Shown: one piece after another, positions 9,440 to 18,709 of the stretch | Layout: every line of letters begins with the position of its first letter | Numbering within the stretch: the stretch's first letter is position 1 | NCBI GenBank assembly: GCA_964551835.1 | Contig: CAZKEM010000042.1 | Location: 108,702-172,701 of the forward strand | DNA from: JAHDCC01 sp964551835 | GTDB lineage: Bacteria > Actinomycetota > Acidimicrobiia > Acidimicrobiales > SZUA-35 | Direction of reading: 5' to 3' | Length of the DNA stretch: 64,000 nucleotides | Notes under the pieces: generated by a model | Told to the model about the DNA's origin: nothing | Databases searched by the model: none | Seen by the model: only the letters and a program-made list of their open reading frames with translations | Translations under genes and position numbers: made by a program

Positions 9440-11230
9440 ATGGCCACTAGGTCGACTATCGCAATTGTCTTGTGCTTGATCATGGCGAGTTGTACCCCCT
9501 CTGACGGGTCGGAGAAATCCGCAGAAATCGACGAAGAACAAAGCCTGACCATCGCTTTTGAGCGAGAGCCGCCAGACCTCCACTTTTCGCGACCAACAAA
9601 CGGACTAGCAGTCGCAGAGTGGATCAACGAGGCGATGCTCGAGAATCTATACGGCGTTTCCAAAAATATTGAATACCAGCCAGAGCTATTAGCCGGCGAG
9701 TCGCAAGTCGTTACGAACGATGATGGGTCGGTGACCATCGACCACACCTTACGAAGTGGCCTGAAATGGTCTGACGGTGTCCCCTTGACAGCCGAAGATG
9801 TTAAATACACCTATGAACGGCTTATCGAAGGTTGCAAACTCGACCCAGATGGATCAATAGTTAACTCAGCTGGTGCCGATGACGGCTGTGTGTTTGAGCT
9901 TAGTGATCGGTCGGGCTTGGGACTGGTCACCGATTTCCGAATCGAAAGTGACACAGAGTTCTCGATTGACCTGGCACGAGCGTACGCAGGTTGGAAGTCA
10001 ATTTTTCCTCAGATCTTCGCCAAACATGCATATGGCGAGACGTCGGCCGAGTTGAACCAAAACCTGCTTGAAATGACGGGGCCGGACGGTACTCTGCCAT
10101 CGTCAGGTCCAATGACGTTCGCAGGCTGGGAGCGTGGAAACTCGATGGTCCTGGTTCGGAATGAAAACTACCACGGTTCAACCAGTCCCGATTCCCGAAA
10201 CCAAGGAATCGCCCAAGTGAATAGCATTCGTATTGTTTTCAACACCGACGTTGACAGTCAGGTCGCAGGCGTACTTGCAGGCGAAATTGACGTTGTCATG
10301 GCCGGCCCAGATGAGTCGCTATTTGGACTCAGCGACTCATCTTCTTTTGTGTTGGCTTCCGAACCTGGGCCCAAGTTTGAACACTGGGCTTTGAACCTTC
10401 TCAACCCGCACCTGGCCAAGCCCCAAGTCCGTGAAGCGTTAGCCTATGGAATCAACAAACAAGAAGTGGTTTCGGTGCTCTACGAACCGTTTTTCGGCAA
10501 CCGCCTGGCCGCTGAAGGTCTCGGGAATTCATTTTGGATGCCTAACCAACCTGGTTATATAGACCACCAGGCCAAGTACGCTGGTGCTAACACAGAGGCC
10601 GCTGAAGCCTTACTGCAACAAGCCGGATACCAAAAACAATCAGATGGGTTTTATGCGCACCCCGATTTGGGCAAATTGTCGCTAAGAGTCATAACGCCAC
10701 CTGGAAATAGGCTTCGTCAGCTGCAGATGGAATTGATGGCATCACAGCTTCAGAATGTGGGAATTGAAATTGTGGTTACGCCTGGACCCGAGAACTTCTT
10801 TGCGGAGACAGTTGCCTCGGAGCAGGCCTTATTGGCAGCTTCGACGCAGGGAACTCAAGGAGACCCTACCGTATGGGACATCGCACAGTTTTCGTGGGTC
10901 AGCGGACCATGGCCTGGCGAAACCGGTTCGGTGTACAGGTCTGGTGGCCGAATGAATATCTACGCGTTTGCTGATGACGAATTTGACCAACTTCTCGACG
11001 CCTGTAACACCAAGGTGGACATCGACAGCCAAGTCACCTGCTACAACGAATTGGATAGCTTTGTAACCACCCTCGATCGAAGCCCAAATGGTCTGTTTTC
11101 GATTCCGATTACACAGCAGCCCTTGTTCTTCGGATACAACAGCGACAGGGTCTCAACTGTTCCTATCGTGACTGATTCAATAGGTGGTGGCCCATTGGCA
11201 AATGCAGCTGACTACCAGCTGGTAGACTAG
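9440..11230 (+). CDS. Oligopeptide-type ABC transporter substrate-binding lipoprotein
   Basis: SBP_bac_5 family (596 residues), expected to capture peptides or similar solutes outside the membrane. The lipobox is LIMASC with Cys 19 of the chosen start; it follows a short hydrophobic stretch. Family-type segments include LRSGLKWSDGVPLTAEDVKYTYERL, quoted here in part as SDGVPLTAEDVKYTYERL, and KPQVREALAYGINKQEV. ATG 9440 is preferred over an earlier in-frame ATG at 9395 because it has an AGGGGAG ribosome site and gives a clean signal peptide. First gene of a unit with two permeases and one ATPase; the true substrate is unknown. Confidence 0.92.
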   Translation: MATRSTIAIVLCLIMASCTPSDGSEKSAEIDEEQSLTIAFEREPPDLHFSRPTNGLAVAEWINEAMLENLYGVSKNIEYQPELLAGESQVVTNDDGSVTIDHTLRSGLKWSDGVPLTAEDVKYTYERLIEGCKLDPDGSIVNSAGADDGCVFELSDRSGLGLVTDFRIESDTEFSIDLARAYAGWKSIFPQIFAKHAYGETSAELNQNLLEMTGPDGTLPSSGPMTFAGWERGNSMVLVRNENYHGSTSPDSRNQGIAQVNSIRIVFNTDVDSQVAGVLAGEIDVVMAGPDESLFGLSDSSSFVLASEPGPKFEHWALNLLNPHLAKPQVREALAYGINKQEVVSVLYEPFFGNRLAAEGLGNSFWMPNQPGYIDHQAKYAGANTEAAEALLQQAGYQKQSDGFYAHPDLGKLSLRVITPPGNRLRQLQMELMASQLQNVGIEIVVTPGPENFFAETVASEQALLAASTQGTQGDPTVWDIAQFSWVSGPWPGETGSVYRSGGRMNIYAFADDEFDQLLDACNTKVDIDSQVTCYNELDSFVTTLDRSPNGLFSIPITQQPLFFGYNSDRVSTVPIVTDSIGGGPLANAADYQLVD

Positions 11231-11292
11231 TCGACAAGAACCACTATTGATGGCCATCTTTGAGGTCAAGCCTACGCCGCGAGCCAGGATTA

Positions 11293-12261
11293 ATGTTTGT
11301 CTACATTCTCAGACGAGTCGCTGTTGGTTGGCTGACTCTTCTAGCCGCATCCCTGATCGTGTTTGTTTCTGTGACTTCAGCCAACGGTGATCCGCGCGAC
11401 CGCTTAGCGACCTGCGTTGGCTGTGACCAGTCCGCCTATGACGAAGAAGTGGAACGGTTCGGGCTTGATGATCCGTTCTACCAACAGTATTTCGGTTGGG
11501 TCGAAAGGCTTACGACCGGAGACTTAGAGCCGGCGAGCTCGCAGGGTGGACGACCGGTCATTGAGGTCGCCGCCAACAAACTAACCAACACGATGTGGCT
11601 GGTAGTTCCAGCCTGGCTGATCGCCAACTCTTTGAGCCTTTACTTGGCCATTAGATCATCCACCAAGCGGAGATCAGCGGCTCAGTTGGTGGGTTCAGCC
11701 GTTGGTTTGTGGGGTCTGGCAATTCCTGGGTTCCTGACTGCCGTCTTGCTGCAGGCCATGGTCGTAATGGTCGCCGATCGTTGGGGGTTCAAGCCGTTTC
11801 GATCGCAGGGTCTGCGAGCTGGATCGGTTTCTGAACTTCTTTCTAGTATCGTTCTGCCGGTCACGACCTTCGTCCTGGTGTTGATAGCCAGGCGGTACGC
11901 CTTACTGCGGGCAGCTGTCGAGTCTGCAATGCAGAAGCCACATATCGAGGCTGCGATCGCCCGGGGAATACCTCGGCGAAGGATTCTCACGCGCCATTTA
12001 CCACGCTTGATAGCTGGTCCATTTTTAGCTGGGACGTTGAGCGAGGTGTCAATATTGGCGGGAGGCACCGTCGTGGTAGAAACCGTTTTTGCTTGGCCTG
12101 GAATGGGGCAACTACTGGTTTCGTCGCTTCGTGACACCGATACCGAGCTGTCATTGTTTCTTGCGATATTCCCGGTTGTCATTGTCCTTGTGGCTGGAAT
12201 ATTCATCGACGCGCTCCAAGCTTTGATCGACCCTCGAGTTCGTGAGTGGCGTCGGTGGTAG
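11293..12261 (+). CDS. ABC transporter permease, DppB/OppB type
   Basis: Integral membrane subunit (322 residues) of the binding-protein-dependent transporter. It begins with the family-typical FVYILRRVAVGWLTL transmembrane helix, then an extracellular loop containing DDPFYQQYFGWVERL, and several further helices. The EAA-type coupling loop is AAIARGIPRRRILTRHLPRL around residue 225, and VVETVFAWPGMGQLL is the usual late signature. ATG 11293 follows CCAGGA; an earlier in-frame ATG at 11260 adds 11 residues without support. Its end overlaps the next permease gene by 16 bases. Confidence 0.92.
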   Translation: MFVYILRRVAVGWLTLLAASLIVFVSVTSANGDPRDRLATCVGCDQSAYDEEVERFGLDDPFYQQYFGWVERLTTGDLEPASSQGGRPVIEVAANKLTNTMWLVVPAWLIANSLSLYLAIRSSTKRRSAAQLVGSAVGLWGLAIPGFLTAVLLQAMVVMVADRWGFKPFRSQGLRAGSVSELLSSIVLPVTTFVLVLIARRYALLRAAVESAMQKPHIEAAIARGIPRRRILTRHLPRLIAGPFLAGTLSEVSILAGGTVVVETVFAWPGMGQLLVSSLRDTDTELSLFLAIFPVVIVLVAGIFIDALQALIDPRVREWRRW

Positions 12262-13088
12262 TTACATCAGCTGGTCGCGTAAAGCTGATAGCGGGGAGCA
12301 TTTTGCTGGGTGTACTATGTGTTGTTTTTGTCGTCGGTCCAATACTGGTCGGAGTTGGCCCCAACGAACAAGATCTATTGCGGGCTGGTTCCTCGCCATC
12401 TGTCCGGGCACCTTTTGGCACCGACGAGTTGGGAAGAGATCTGTTCGTCCGTCTGTGTCACGGTGGTCGTGGATCATTGGCCACCGCCTTAGCTGCTGGG
12501 TTAACGGCGCTAGTCATCGGCTCAGGTATCGGAGCGCTAGCTGGTTTCGTGCGACGAGTCGATGGAACAGTGGTTCAGTCGATTGATCTTCTAGTCTCGG
12601 TGTCAAACTGGACATTTGTGTTGGTAGTCGCCCCGTGGTTTCTCCGACTTCCAGGAGGAATCGGGATTCTTTCAGGACTGCTCGCTTCCGACAGACTAGC
12701 TCGCCTAGTGCGAAGTCACGTGCAGGGTAACTCCTTTGGCGATGTAATCTCGGCTGCCATTGTGTCTGGTTCGACCAAGATTTCGCTAGTTCGACGGCAT
12801 CTTTGGCCTCACCTGTCAGGTCTTGTAGCGGTAGAAGTTTTGTTTGTGATGGCTCTTTCGTCGTCGTTCGAAGCGTCGCTGGGCTTTCTGCAGTTCGGTG
12901 ATCAGCTATCACTAGGTTTGGCCTTACAAGACGCCAAGGGCTCAGTCACGAATGGAACTTTCAGGCTGGCAATTCCAGCCCTTCTCCTAGTGTCCATCCT
13001 CTTGTCCTTTTATCTCATTAGCCGAGGAGTCTCCCAGGTCCGTCCGAATGGTTTGGGCCGAGACCAGCGAGCGCCGGCCCGTGCGTGA
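12246..13088 (+). CDS. ABC transporter permease, DppC/OppC type
   Basis: Second membrane subunit, 280 residues. The signature FGTDELGRDLFVRLCHGG near residue 60 is typical of DppC/OppC proteins. About six hydrophobic helices follow. The coupling loop near AIVSGSTKISLVRRHLWPHL is more divergent than usual: the canonical EAA...G pattern is weak. GTG start at 12246 overlaps the previous gene, and its end overlaps the ATPase gene by 41 bases, so all are probably translated together. Confidence 0.88.
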   Translation: MASVVVTSAGRVKLIAGSILLGVLCVVFVVGPILVGVGPNEQDLLRAGSSPSVRAPFGTDELGRDLFVRLCHGGRGSLATALAAGLTALVIGSGIGALAGFVRRVDGTVVQSIDLLVSVSNWTFVLVVAPWFLRLPGGIGILSGLLASDRLARLVRSHVQGNSFGDVISAAIVSGSTKISLVRRHLWPHLSGLVAVEVLFVMALSSSFEASLGFLQFGDQLSLGLALQDAKGSVTNGTFRLAIPALLLVSILLSFYLISRGVSQVRPNGLGRDQRAPARA

Positions 13089-13809
13089 ACGGGGCGGTGT
13101 AGCTCGGTTGCCTGAGGCGCCCGTCGTGTTTGAGCTTGACGATCTTTCGGTCTCGTTTGTCCGAAAACAGTTCCCTTTTCGAACCCTGAAATCACCGGTG
13201 CTCGACAAGGTCAACCTGCGGGTCAGGGCAGGCGAAACGGTCGGGATCCAGGGAGCCTCCGGAGCGGGAAAGTCGACATTGGCCCGTGCCGCAGTTGGCC
13301 TGAACCCGCTGGCGTCGGGTCGGGTGCTACTTTATGGCTCGGATATTCTGGCGATGTCCGCTTCCGAGCTTCGGCAAGAACGACGACGAATTCAACTTGT
13401 GTTGCAGAACACGTCGTCGCTGAGCCCGTACCATAGGGTGCGGGATATCCTCGTCGAGCCGCTTCGTAACTTCGGGTTTGATCAAACCGATTGGGCACCT
13501 CGAGTTGAGGCCGTAATGCAACAGATGTCGCTTGCCCCTGACCTGGCTGGTCGCTACCCGACTCAGTTATCGGGAGGACAACAACAACGAGTCTCGATTG
13601 CAAGGGCACTTATTGTGGAGCCGAATGTGGTTCTGCTTGACGAGCCGGTCTCATCGTTGGATCGTGGTGTTCAGCTAGAGGTCTTAGACGATCTAAAGGC
13701 CCGGCAAGACGACCAGGCGTTGACGCTTGTGGTGATCACGCATGACAGGAAGATCGCTTCGTATATGTGTGATGAGATCTACACGATTGCCAACGGACGA
13801 ATAGGGTGA
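13048..13809 (+). CDS. ABC transporter ATP-binding protein, DppF/OppF type
   Basis: Nucleotide-binding subunit of 253 residues. Walker A is GASGAGKST, the Q-loop is VLQNTSSLSPYHRV, the signature is LSGGQQQRVSIARAL, Walker B is VVLLDEPVSSLD, and the switch His lies in VVITHDRKIA. Peptide transporters usually have two different ATPases (D and F); only one is encoded here. It may work as a homodimer or pair with a subunit encoded elsewhere. GTG start 13048 lies inside the preceding permease gene; a later start cannot be excluded because the first 30 residues are not conserved in type. Confidence 0.9.
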   Translation: MVWAETSERRPVRERGGVARLPEAPVVFELDDLSVSFVRKQFPFRTLKSPVLDKVNLRVRAGETVGIQGASGAGKSTLARAAVGLNPLASGRVLLYGSDILAMSASELRQERRRIQLVLQNTSSLSPYHRVRDILVEPLRNFGFDQTDWAPRVEAVMQQMSLAPDLAGRYPTQLSGGQQQRVSIARALIVEPNVVLLDEPVSSLDRGVQLEVLDDLKARQDDQALTLVVITHDRKIASYMCDEIYTIANGRIG

Positions 13810-13927
13810 TCTGCGTGCGACATGTGGTCGGTCCTGGTCCCCCTCTGCGCCTGCAGTATCATTAGAATCTTCTGCTAGTATGCGGTAGTCAGGTATCTCA
13901 GCCTTGCTAGTTAGGAACATCAGGTCA

Positions 13928-14167
13928 ATGACAGTTGGACTCGGAATCGCATATATCGTTGTGGGCGTCATCACTGTGACGTTGGTCTTGCTTCACAGCG
14001 GTCGAGGTGGCGGGCTTTCTGACATGTTTGGAGGCGGCCTTAGCGGTTCTGCCCAGGCGTCGACCTCGATGGAACGCAACCTTGACCGGTTGACTATCGT
14101 GGCGAGTCTGATCTTTGTGGCGATGACGGTTGTTCTTGTCTTCTTGCTCGACCCTTCTGGTGCTTAG
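13928..14167 (+). CDS. secG: Preprotein translocase subunit SecG
   Basis: Small inner-membrane partner of SecYEG (79 residues). It has two hydrophobic helices (GIAYIVVGVITVTLVLL and IVASLIFVAMTVVLVFLL) separated by a Gly-rich loop with LLHSGRGGGLSDMFGGG, the family pattern. ATG 13928 gives a normal length; an in-frame start at 13904 would add 8 residues. secG normally follows tpiA directly in actinobacteria; here 4.6 kb of transporter genes lie between. Confidence 0.92.
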   Translation: MTVGLGIAYIVVGVITVTLVLLHSGRGGGLSDMFGGGLSGSAQASTSMERNLDRLTIVASLIFVAMTVVLVFLLDPSGA

Positions 14168-14253
14168 CGTCATCTCGGATGTGTTTCCGGTGCCTAAGAA
14201 ATAGCGGGTAATCTTTCGCTCAACTCCGACTGGTTTTTGGTCGTTGTTCGAAT

Positions 14254-15669
14254 GTGCGTTACCTAACCTTCATTGTAACAATGATGGTTCTTCTTGTGTC
14301 TTGTTCGAACTCGCAGTCGAATCCATCGGCAGAACCTGAGGTTTCGCTGTCTGAAGTCAACGAATTCGATGGCGAGGACGGAGTTCTTCGGATTGCCATG
14401 GTTCAGCCCTCCTCTACGGAACCTGCCGATTTGGTCTTGACGGATCAGGCCCAGGTGATTTTGTCGGACCTACTCCACGACGGACTAACCGAGGTTGAGG
14501 CAAACTCAGGTAACCTGAGACCAGGTTTGGCTACCTCGTGGTCAGCCAATGAGGATTTCACGGCGTGGACCTTCCAACTCGATCCGAACCGACTAGACGC
14601 CGAGCAGGTCAAGGCCAGCTTTGAACGACAAGGAAATCAACGGTCGGCCGTCGTTCGTGAATTGATGTCGATCATCAGCTCTATCGAAGTCATCTCGGAG
14701 TTTGAATTGAGGTTTGACCTTGTGCGTCCTGCTGCTGGGTTTGCTTGGCTGACATCTGGTCCAGGGATGGCGGTTACAACCGAAGGCGATGATCTGTCTG
14801 GGCGCCTGCAAGTCGTCTCCGAAGACACGAACGGAATGGTACTGGCGTCGCCTGAAGGTTTGTCGGATATCGACATTCGATGGACTGATTCTGAATTGGA
14901 GGCTCAGGCCTTGCTCGAATCCGATGAAGTAGACATTGCGGTTAGCGGCGACGGCGGGTCGCAAGGTCAGGCGCTTGGTCATGTCCGGTTTGTGGTCATA
15001 AATTCGGCGTCGGAAAGCCTGGCCGGACCCACCAGTCGAGCGACGATAAATTCAATTTTGAGTTCTGTGGATGTTCCAGAAATAACGTCGGCGAACTCGA
15101 CCGTCGATATCGACGGCTTATCTTCACCAGCCTTGGCTGGTTCCTCTTCGCTTCTTTGCGATCAGGAATGTAACACCGGTTCTGGCACGCCGAGCCAACC
15201 GGTAGGCGAATTGACGCTTAAACTAGGCGTTAGTTCGGATCTGTATCTCCCGCTTGCCGAGGTGATTCGGAATGCGTTTACAGATTCGAACATAACGATC
15301 GAAGTAGTCCAAGCAGAGCCGGAAGACCTAGCTAGAAGAGTCAGCGCCGGCGAGATCGACATGTTGTTGTTTGGTTGGGTCGCCGGAGCCGCCTCTGTCG
15401 ACGCTGTGGTCCCTTCGTTGATTCGCTCCGATTCGCCAGGCAATATTTTCCAACTGCGAGATGCTGACATTGACCGACTGTTGTCCGAAGCGGCCCTCGT
15501 CGGAGACGATCAACGACGGTGGGGTCTAATCGCCGAAGCCGAATCGCTAGCGATTTCGAGCGACGTCGTGGTTCCCCTCGGAGCGTTAAGCAGCAAGGTT
15601 CGGACAAACGAAGATGCGGCTTCGATGGCCATTCGCGCTGACGGTACGCTAGACACGTTTCGATACTAA
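14254..15669 (+). CDS. Divergent solute-binding lipoprotein (SBP_bac_5-like)
   Basis: 471-residue lipoprotein with signal peptide and lipobox LLVSC (Cys about 17). The part from residue 45 resembles a peptide-binding protein: ILSDLLHDGLTEVEANSGNL, LRPGLATSWSANEDFTAWTF and a C-terminal segment with LLFGWVAGAASVDAVVPSLI. It is shorter and more divergent than the 596-residue binding protein upstream, and internal sections are missing or unrecognisable. GTG 14254 starts directly at the signal peptide. It may be a second receptor for the same single-ATPase transporter, or a paralogue with another role. It lies just upstream of the tRNA gene. Confidence 0.75.
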   Translation: MRYLTFIVTMMVLLVSCSNSQSNPSAEPEVSLSEVNEFDGEDGVLRIAMVQPSSTEPADLVLTDQAQVILSDLLHDGLTEVEANSGNLRPGLATSWSANEDFTAWTFQLDPNRLDAEQVKASFERQGNQRSAVVRELMSIISSIEVISEFELRFDLVRPAAGFAWLTSGPGMAVTTEGDDLSGRLQVVSEDTNGMVLASPEGLSDIDIRWTDSELEAQALLESDEVDIAVSGDGGSQGQALGHVRFVVINSASESLAGPTSRATINSILSSVDVPEITSANSTVDIDGLSSPALAGSSSLLCDQECNTGSGTPSQPVGELTLKLGVSSDLYLPLAEVIRNAFTDSNITIEVVQAEPEDLARRVSAGEIDMLLFGWVAGAASVDAVVPSLIRSDSPGNIFQLRDADIDRLLSEAALVGDDQRRWGLIAEAESLAISSDVVVPLGALSSKVRTNEDAASMAIRADGTLDTFRY

Positions 15670-15716
15670 ATTTATGTACGGAAACCGCCCAAAACTTGTT
15701 AGTATTTCTGAGCTAC

Positions 15717-15800
15717 GTCGGAGTGGCGGAATTGGTAGACGCGCTGGCTTAAGGAGCCAGTGGGAGAAATCCCGTGTGGGTTCAAGTCCCATCTCCGACA
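15717..15800 (+). tRNA. tRNA-Leu, anticodon AAG as read
   Basis: Acceptor stem GTCGGAG pairs perfectly with CTCCGAC (15793-15799), with discriminator A at 15800 and no encoded CCA. The anticodon stem is CTGGC/GCCAG (15744-15748 and 15756-15760). Its seven-base loop TTAAGGA places AAG at 15751-15753. The long variable arm (GGGAGAAATCCC) is typical of class II leucine tRNAs. The T-arm contains GGTTCAAGTCCC. D-loop GGTAGACGC is also Leu-like. AAG is an unusual Leu anticodon in bacteria. Confidence 0.93.
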
Positions 15801-15937
15801 CCGAGTTTGAACCCCCACAGCCGCCGTTTTCCAGCTTGCCATTCGGTCTCTAGTTTGGCGGACGTCCTATCGCTGGCAGTTGTTTTGGGTCCGGTGTTGG
15901 TTTGTGCTCCTAGTCCTGGGTCTACGTTTCGCGAGCC

Positions 15938-16531
15938 TCACGCTCCCTTTGGCAAATGGGCGTGGATTATCTCGCGGACCGCCGGAATCGTTTCTTTCTC
16001 AAACCATGGGTTTTTCTTCAGCCACCAGTTGTTTCTTGGAGAAGGGTGGGGGAGTACGACCTGTGACGGCAGATAGTCTCGCCACTTCGCCACAGTCTCG
16101 GTCAGGGTCTTGGGTCTGTCGACAATGTATCGACGCTGAGCGTACGTGCCGATGATAATATCGAGACGTCGAGCAGGCAACTGGTCAAGCAGTTTGGGGT
16201 GCCAGGTCGGAGCGCATTCGGGTCGAGGCGGCTTGTCTCCAGACGTCGATGTTCCTGGAAAGCAGAACCCCATCGGAAGTATCGCGAGGGTGTCTGAGTC
16301 GTAGAACTGATCGATGGATAGGCCAAGCCAACTACGTAACCGATCACCGCTCGGATCATGCCAGGCGATCCCGCTTTCATGGACCCTTCTTCCTGGTGCT
16401 TGTCCAATAACGTTGATTCTTGCGTTGCTTCCGACCTGGACAATTGGGCGTGGTCCTTCTGGCAAGTCGTCGGCGCAAATCGTGCACGACCGCACGCTGG
16501 AGAGGAGGAGGTTCAGTTGGTCTGACGCCAT
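15938..16531 (-). CDS. Uracil-DNA glycosylase family protein
   Basis: A COG1573-type glycosylase-fold protein (197 residues from ATG 16531). Motif A is VIGQAPGRRVHESG (about 37-50) and motif B is VLPHPSPRNNWWLKKNPWF near residue 160, which fit the family 4/5-like group used in base excision repair. The Cys pair RSCTICAD near the N-terminus could contribute to an iron-sulfur site. I see one or two more candidate cysteines (GFCFPG, PECAP), so a [4Fe-4S] cluster is possible but not proven. A longer frame to 16741 adds an unconserved N-terminus. The exact substrate is uncertain. Confidence 0.82.
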   Translation of the reverse strand: MASDQLNLLLSSVRSCTICADDLPEGPRPIVQVGSNARINVIGQAPGRRVHESGIAWHDPSGDRLRSWLGLSIDQFYDSDTLAILPMGFCFPGTSTSGDKPPRPECAPTWHPKLLDQLPARRLDIIIGTYAQRRYIVDRPKTLTETVAKWRDYLPSQVVLPHPSPRNNWWLKKNPWFEKETIPAVREIIHAHLPKGA

Positions 16532-16720
16532 CTGAAGCGAGTATATCGGGGGTGAATGCAGGTAGGTCCCGCTCAAAAACTCGGCGCAATTCATGAGCAG
16601 GACCCGCCTACGAACTGAAGACTGACACATGTTGATATCTACCGCAAGTGAAACTGAAGAAATATTCGTTTCCACGATTCTTAGGTAATGTTGTTCGCCG
16701 CCTGTGTCGATCAAATGTCG

Positions 16721-17500
16721 ATGAATTTTTATTGGTGGCACCAGTTTAAGCGGGCAACGAGTTTGGTTTGGGGAATCTTGCTCGGCCTGGCGTTATCTCT
16801 CGCTGCTTGTGGCTCCGAGCCCGTTACGCTGCCGGTTCTCGAAACTGAGTCGACGGTTTCAGTCGAGCCGTCCGTCGCCAACGCTACTTCAGAAACATGG
16901 GTGGCGAGCGCTAAACCACATGTCCAACGACTGGAGGCCTACGACCAGCCCGGGGGCGTGTCGCTTTTGCTCCCATTCGAAGTTCCTAACCCACACCAGT
17001 TTGGAGGACCAATGGTTCTGATGGTCACCGAGGGCCAACCAGGTGACGGCTGGCTAAAAGTGCAGTTGCCAATCCGCCCTAATGGCCAGGAAGGATGGAT
17101 TAGTGAACAAGATTACGCAATCACTTCGACCACCATCCGCGCAGAAGTCGATCTCTCGGAAACTTCTGTAATCGTCTATGACGGGAATGAAGTTGTAGCC
17201 GAAACACAGGCTGTAGTTGGGTCTTCAGCTACCCCCACGCCCTTGGGCACATTCTACGTAACAGCGAAAAAGCAGAACCAAGAATCTTACCTTGGGCCTT
17301 GGGCGCTGGCGTTGTCAGGATTCTCTGAGGTACACGAAACGTTTGCCGGTGGTCTCCCCGTGATAGCGATTCACGGGACATCTAAACCCGAACAAATAGG
17401 ACAATATCGCTCCAACGGTTGTGTACGAATTCCGAACGAGATCGTGACACTCCTCGCCGAGAAAGTACCTCTTGGGGCACCAGTAGAAATTCGGGCCTAG
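16721..17500 (+). CDS. L,D-transpeptidase (YkuD domain) lipoprotein
   Basis: Cell-wall enzyme that makes 3-3 cross-links or attaches proteins to peptidoglycan. From ATG 16721 the protein has 259 residues. A signal peptide with lipobox LSLAAC (Cys about 30) is followed by a Ser/Thr-rich linker, an SH3-like region (about 55-130) and a YkuD domain. The YkuD domain ends in the catalytic set IAIHGTSKPEQIGQYRSNGC, continuing V-R-I-P. The His and Cys expected for catalysis are present. Starts at 16688 and 16715 are possible, as none has a strong ribosome site. Its end is 9 bases from the convergent rimK gene. Confidence 0.9.
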   Translation: MNFYWWHQFKRATSLVWGILLGLALSLAACGSEPVTLPVLETESTVSVEPSVANATSETWVASAKPHVQRLEAYDQPGGVSLLLPFEVPNPHQFGGPMVLMVTEGQPGDGWLKVQLPIRPNGQEGWISEQDYAITSTTIRAEVDLSETSVIVYDGNEVVAETQAVVGSSATPTPLGTFYVTAKKQNQESYLGPWALALSGFSEVHETFAGGLPVIAIHGTSKPEQIGQYRSNGCVRIPNEIVTLLAEKVPLGAPVEIRA

Positions 17501-17509
17501 GTTCCGAAC

Positions 17510-18706
17510 TTAAAGTTCGTCGTGTTCCAACGGCTCTTCCGGTAGGACCTGAACCTTTGCTCGGCGTTTACGCCGTAGTGGAATAAGGCTCTTCATGGCT
17601 TCGAGACTGCCGAAACACAGCAGCCGATCGTTAGCTTCGATAAGGCGCGACGTGCGAGGGTTTGGTATCACGAGCGTGTCTCGGTGTAGCGACAGAACGG
17701 TTATGTCACGTTCGCGTAGGCCTGAATCATAGATGCTCTTACCGACATATTCAGACTCGTCTCGAATCAGTAGCTCTGCCACCCCATACCCGGTACTGAC
17801 GCCAAGTCGCTGACGCACGTCGAGCTCAGGAAAACCCACCTGGTTAGACATGTAGTCGATGACGGCCCCAGCGACGTCGAGGCCGGTTGCGGTTTCGATC
17901 CCTTCAAGTCCAGGTGACGAGTTCACCTCCAACAGCAGTGGACCGTTGTCGGCGGTCAACATGTCGACACCGGCGACCCGTAAGCCCATAATCTGAGCTG
18001 CACGGACAGCGGTTTGGGCGTACTCTTTGTCGAGTGTGATAGGTTCAGCCTTGCCGCCACGATGGATGTTGCTGCGGAAATCGTCGTCGCGAGAGGATCT
18101 TCGAATGGCTGCGACCACTCGGTCGCCGACCACGAAGGCACGAATGTCCTGCCCATTACTTTCGGCGACATAGCGTTGGATGATTACGTTGGTCCCGGTG
18201 CTTTGAAGGGTTTCGACAATCGCTTCGGCTGTATTGGTGTCTCGGGCCAGAATGACGCCGATGCCCTGGGTGCCTTCACGTAGTTTGATGACCACGGGGG
18301 CGCCTCCGACCCTACGGATGCCAGCCCGTACTCCTTTTCGGTCAGAAACGAAGGTTGATGCCGGGATACCGATGTCATGTCGAGACAAGATTTGAAGCGA
18401 TCTTAGTTTGTCGCGTGAGTTCGTAATCCCAAAGGAGGAATTTGGGGTGTAGACATCCATCTGTTCGAACTGGCGTACAACGGCCGTGCCGAAGTAGGTT
18501 ATGGAAGCGCCGATTCTTGGAAGAACAGCGTCTACATCCCAAATTGGCCGACCCCGGTATTGTAGGTCGGGTGTGTTTCTCGATAGGTCGATAGCGAAAC
18601 CGAGCGTGTCCATTACACGAACTTCGTGACCCCTATCGGCAGCCGCCACAGCTAGACGCCGAGTGCTGTAACTCGTTGGTGAGCGAGAGAGTATAGCTAG
18701 GTCCAT
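17510..18706 (-). CDS. RimK-like ATP-grasp ligase fused to an RCK_C (TrkA-C) domain
   Basis: 398 residues. The first 290 match RimK: an N-terminal Rossmann part (LAILSRSPTSYSTRRLAVAA), then an ATP-grasp domain with VVIKLREGTQGIGV, IIQRYVAESNGQDIRAFVVG and the metal-binding LLLEVNSSPGLEGIE. RimK enzymes join Glu or other amino acids to proteins or small acceptors. The last 95 residues (GVAELLIRDESEYVGKSIYD, then RLLCFGSLEAMKSL) look like an RCK_C ligand-binding domain of potassium-channel regulators, an addition absent from E. coli RimK. Third gene of a unit with an M14 hydrolase and a retropepsin-like protease. The acceptor is unknown. Confidence 0.88.
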   Translation of the reverse strand: MDLAILSRSPTSYSTRRLAVAAADRGHEVRVMDTLGFAIDLSRNTPDLQYRGRPIWDVDAVLPRIGASITYFGTAVVRQFEQMDVYTPNSSFGITNSRDKLRSLQILSRHDIGIPASTFVSDRKGVRAGIRRVGGAPVVIKLREGTQGIGVILARDTNTAEAIVETLQSTGTNVIIQRYVAESNGQDIRAFVVGDRVVAAIRRSSRDDDFRSNIHRGGKAEPITLDKEYAQTAVRAAQIMGLRVAGVDMLTADNGPLLLEVNSSPGLEGIETATGLDVAGAVIDYMSNQVGFPELDVRQRLGVSTGYGVAELLIRDESEYVGKSIYDSGLRERDITVLSLHRDTLVIPNPRTSRLIEANDRLLCFGSLEAMKSLIPLRRKRRAKVQVLPEEPLEHDEL

Positions 18707-18709
18707 CCG

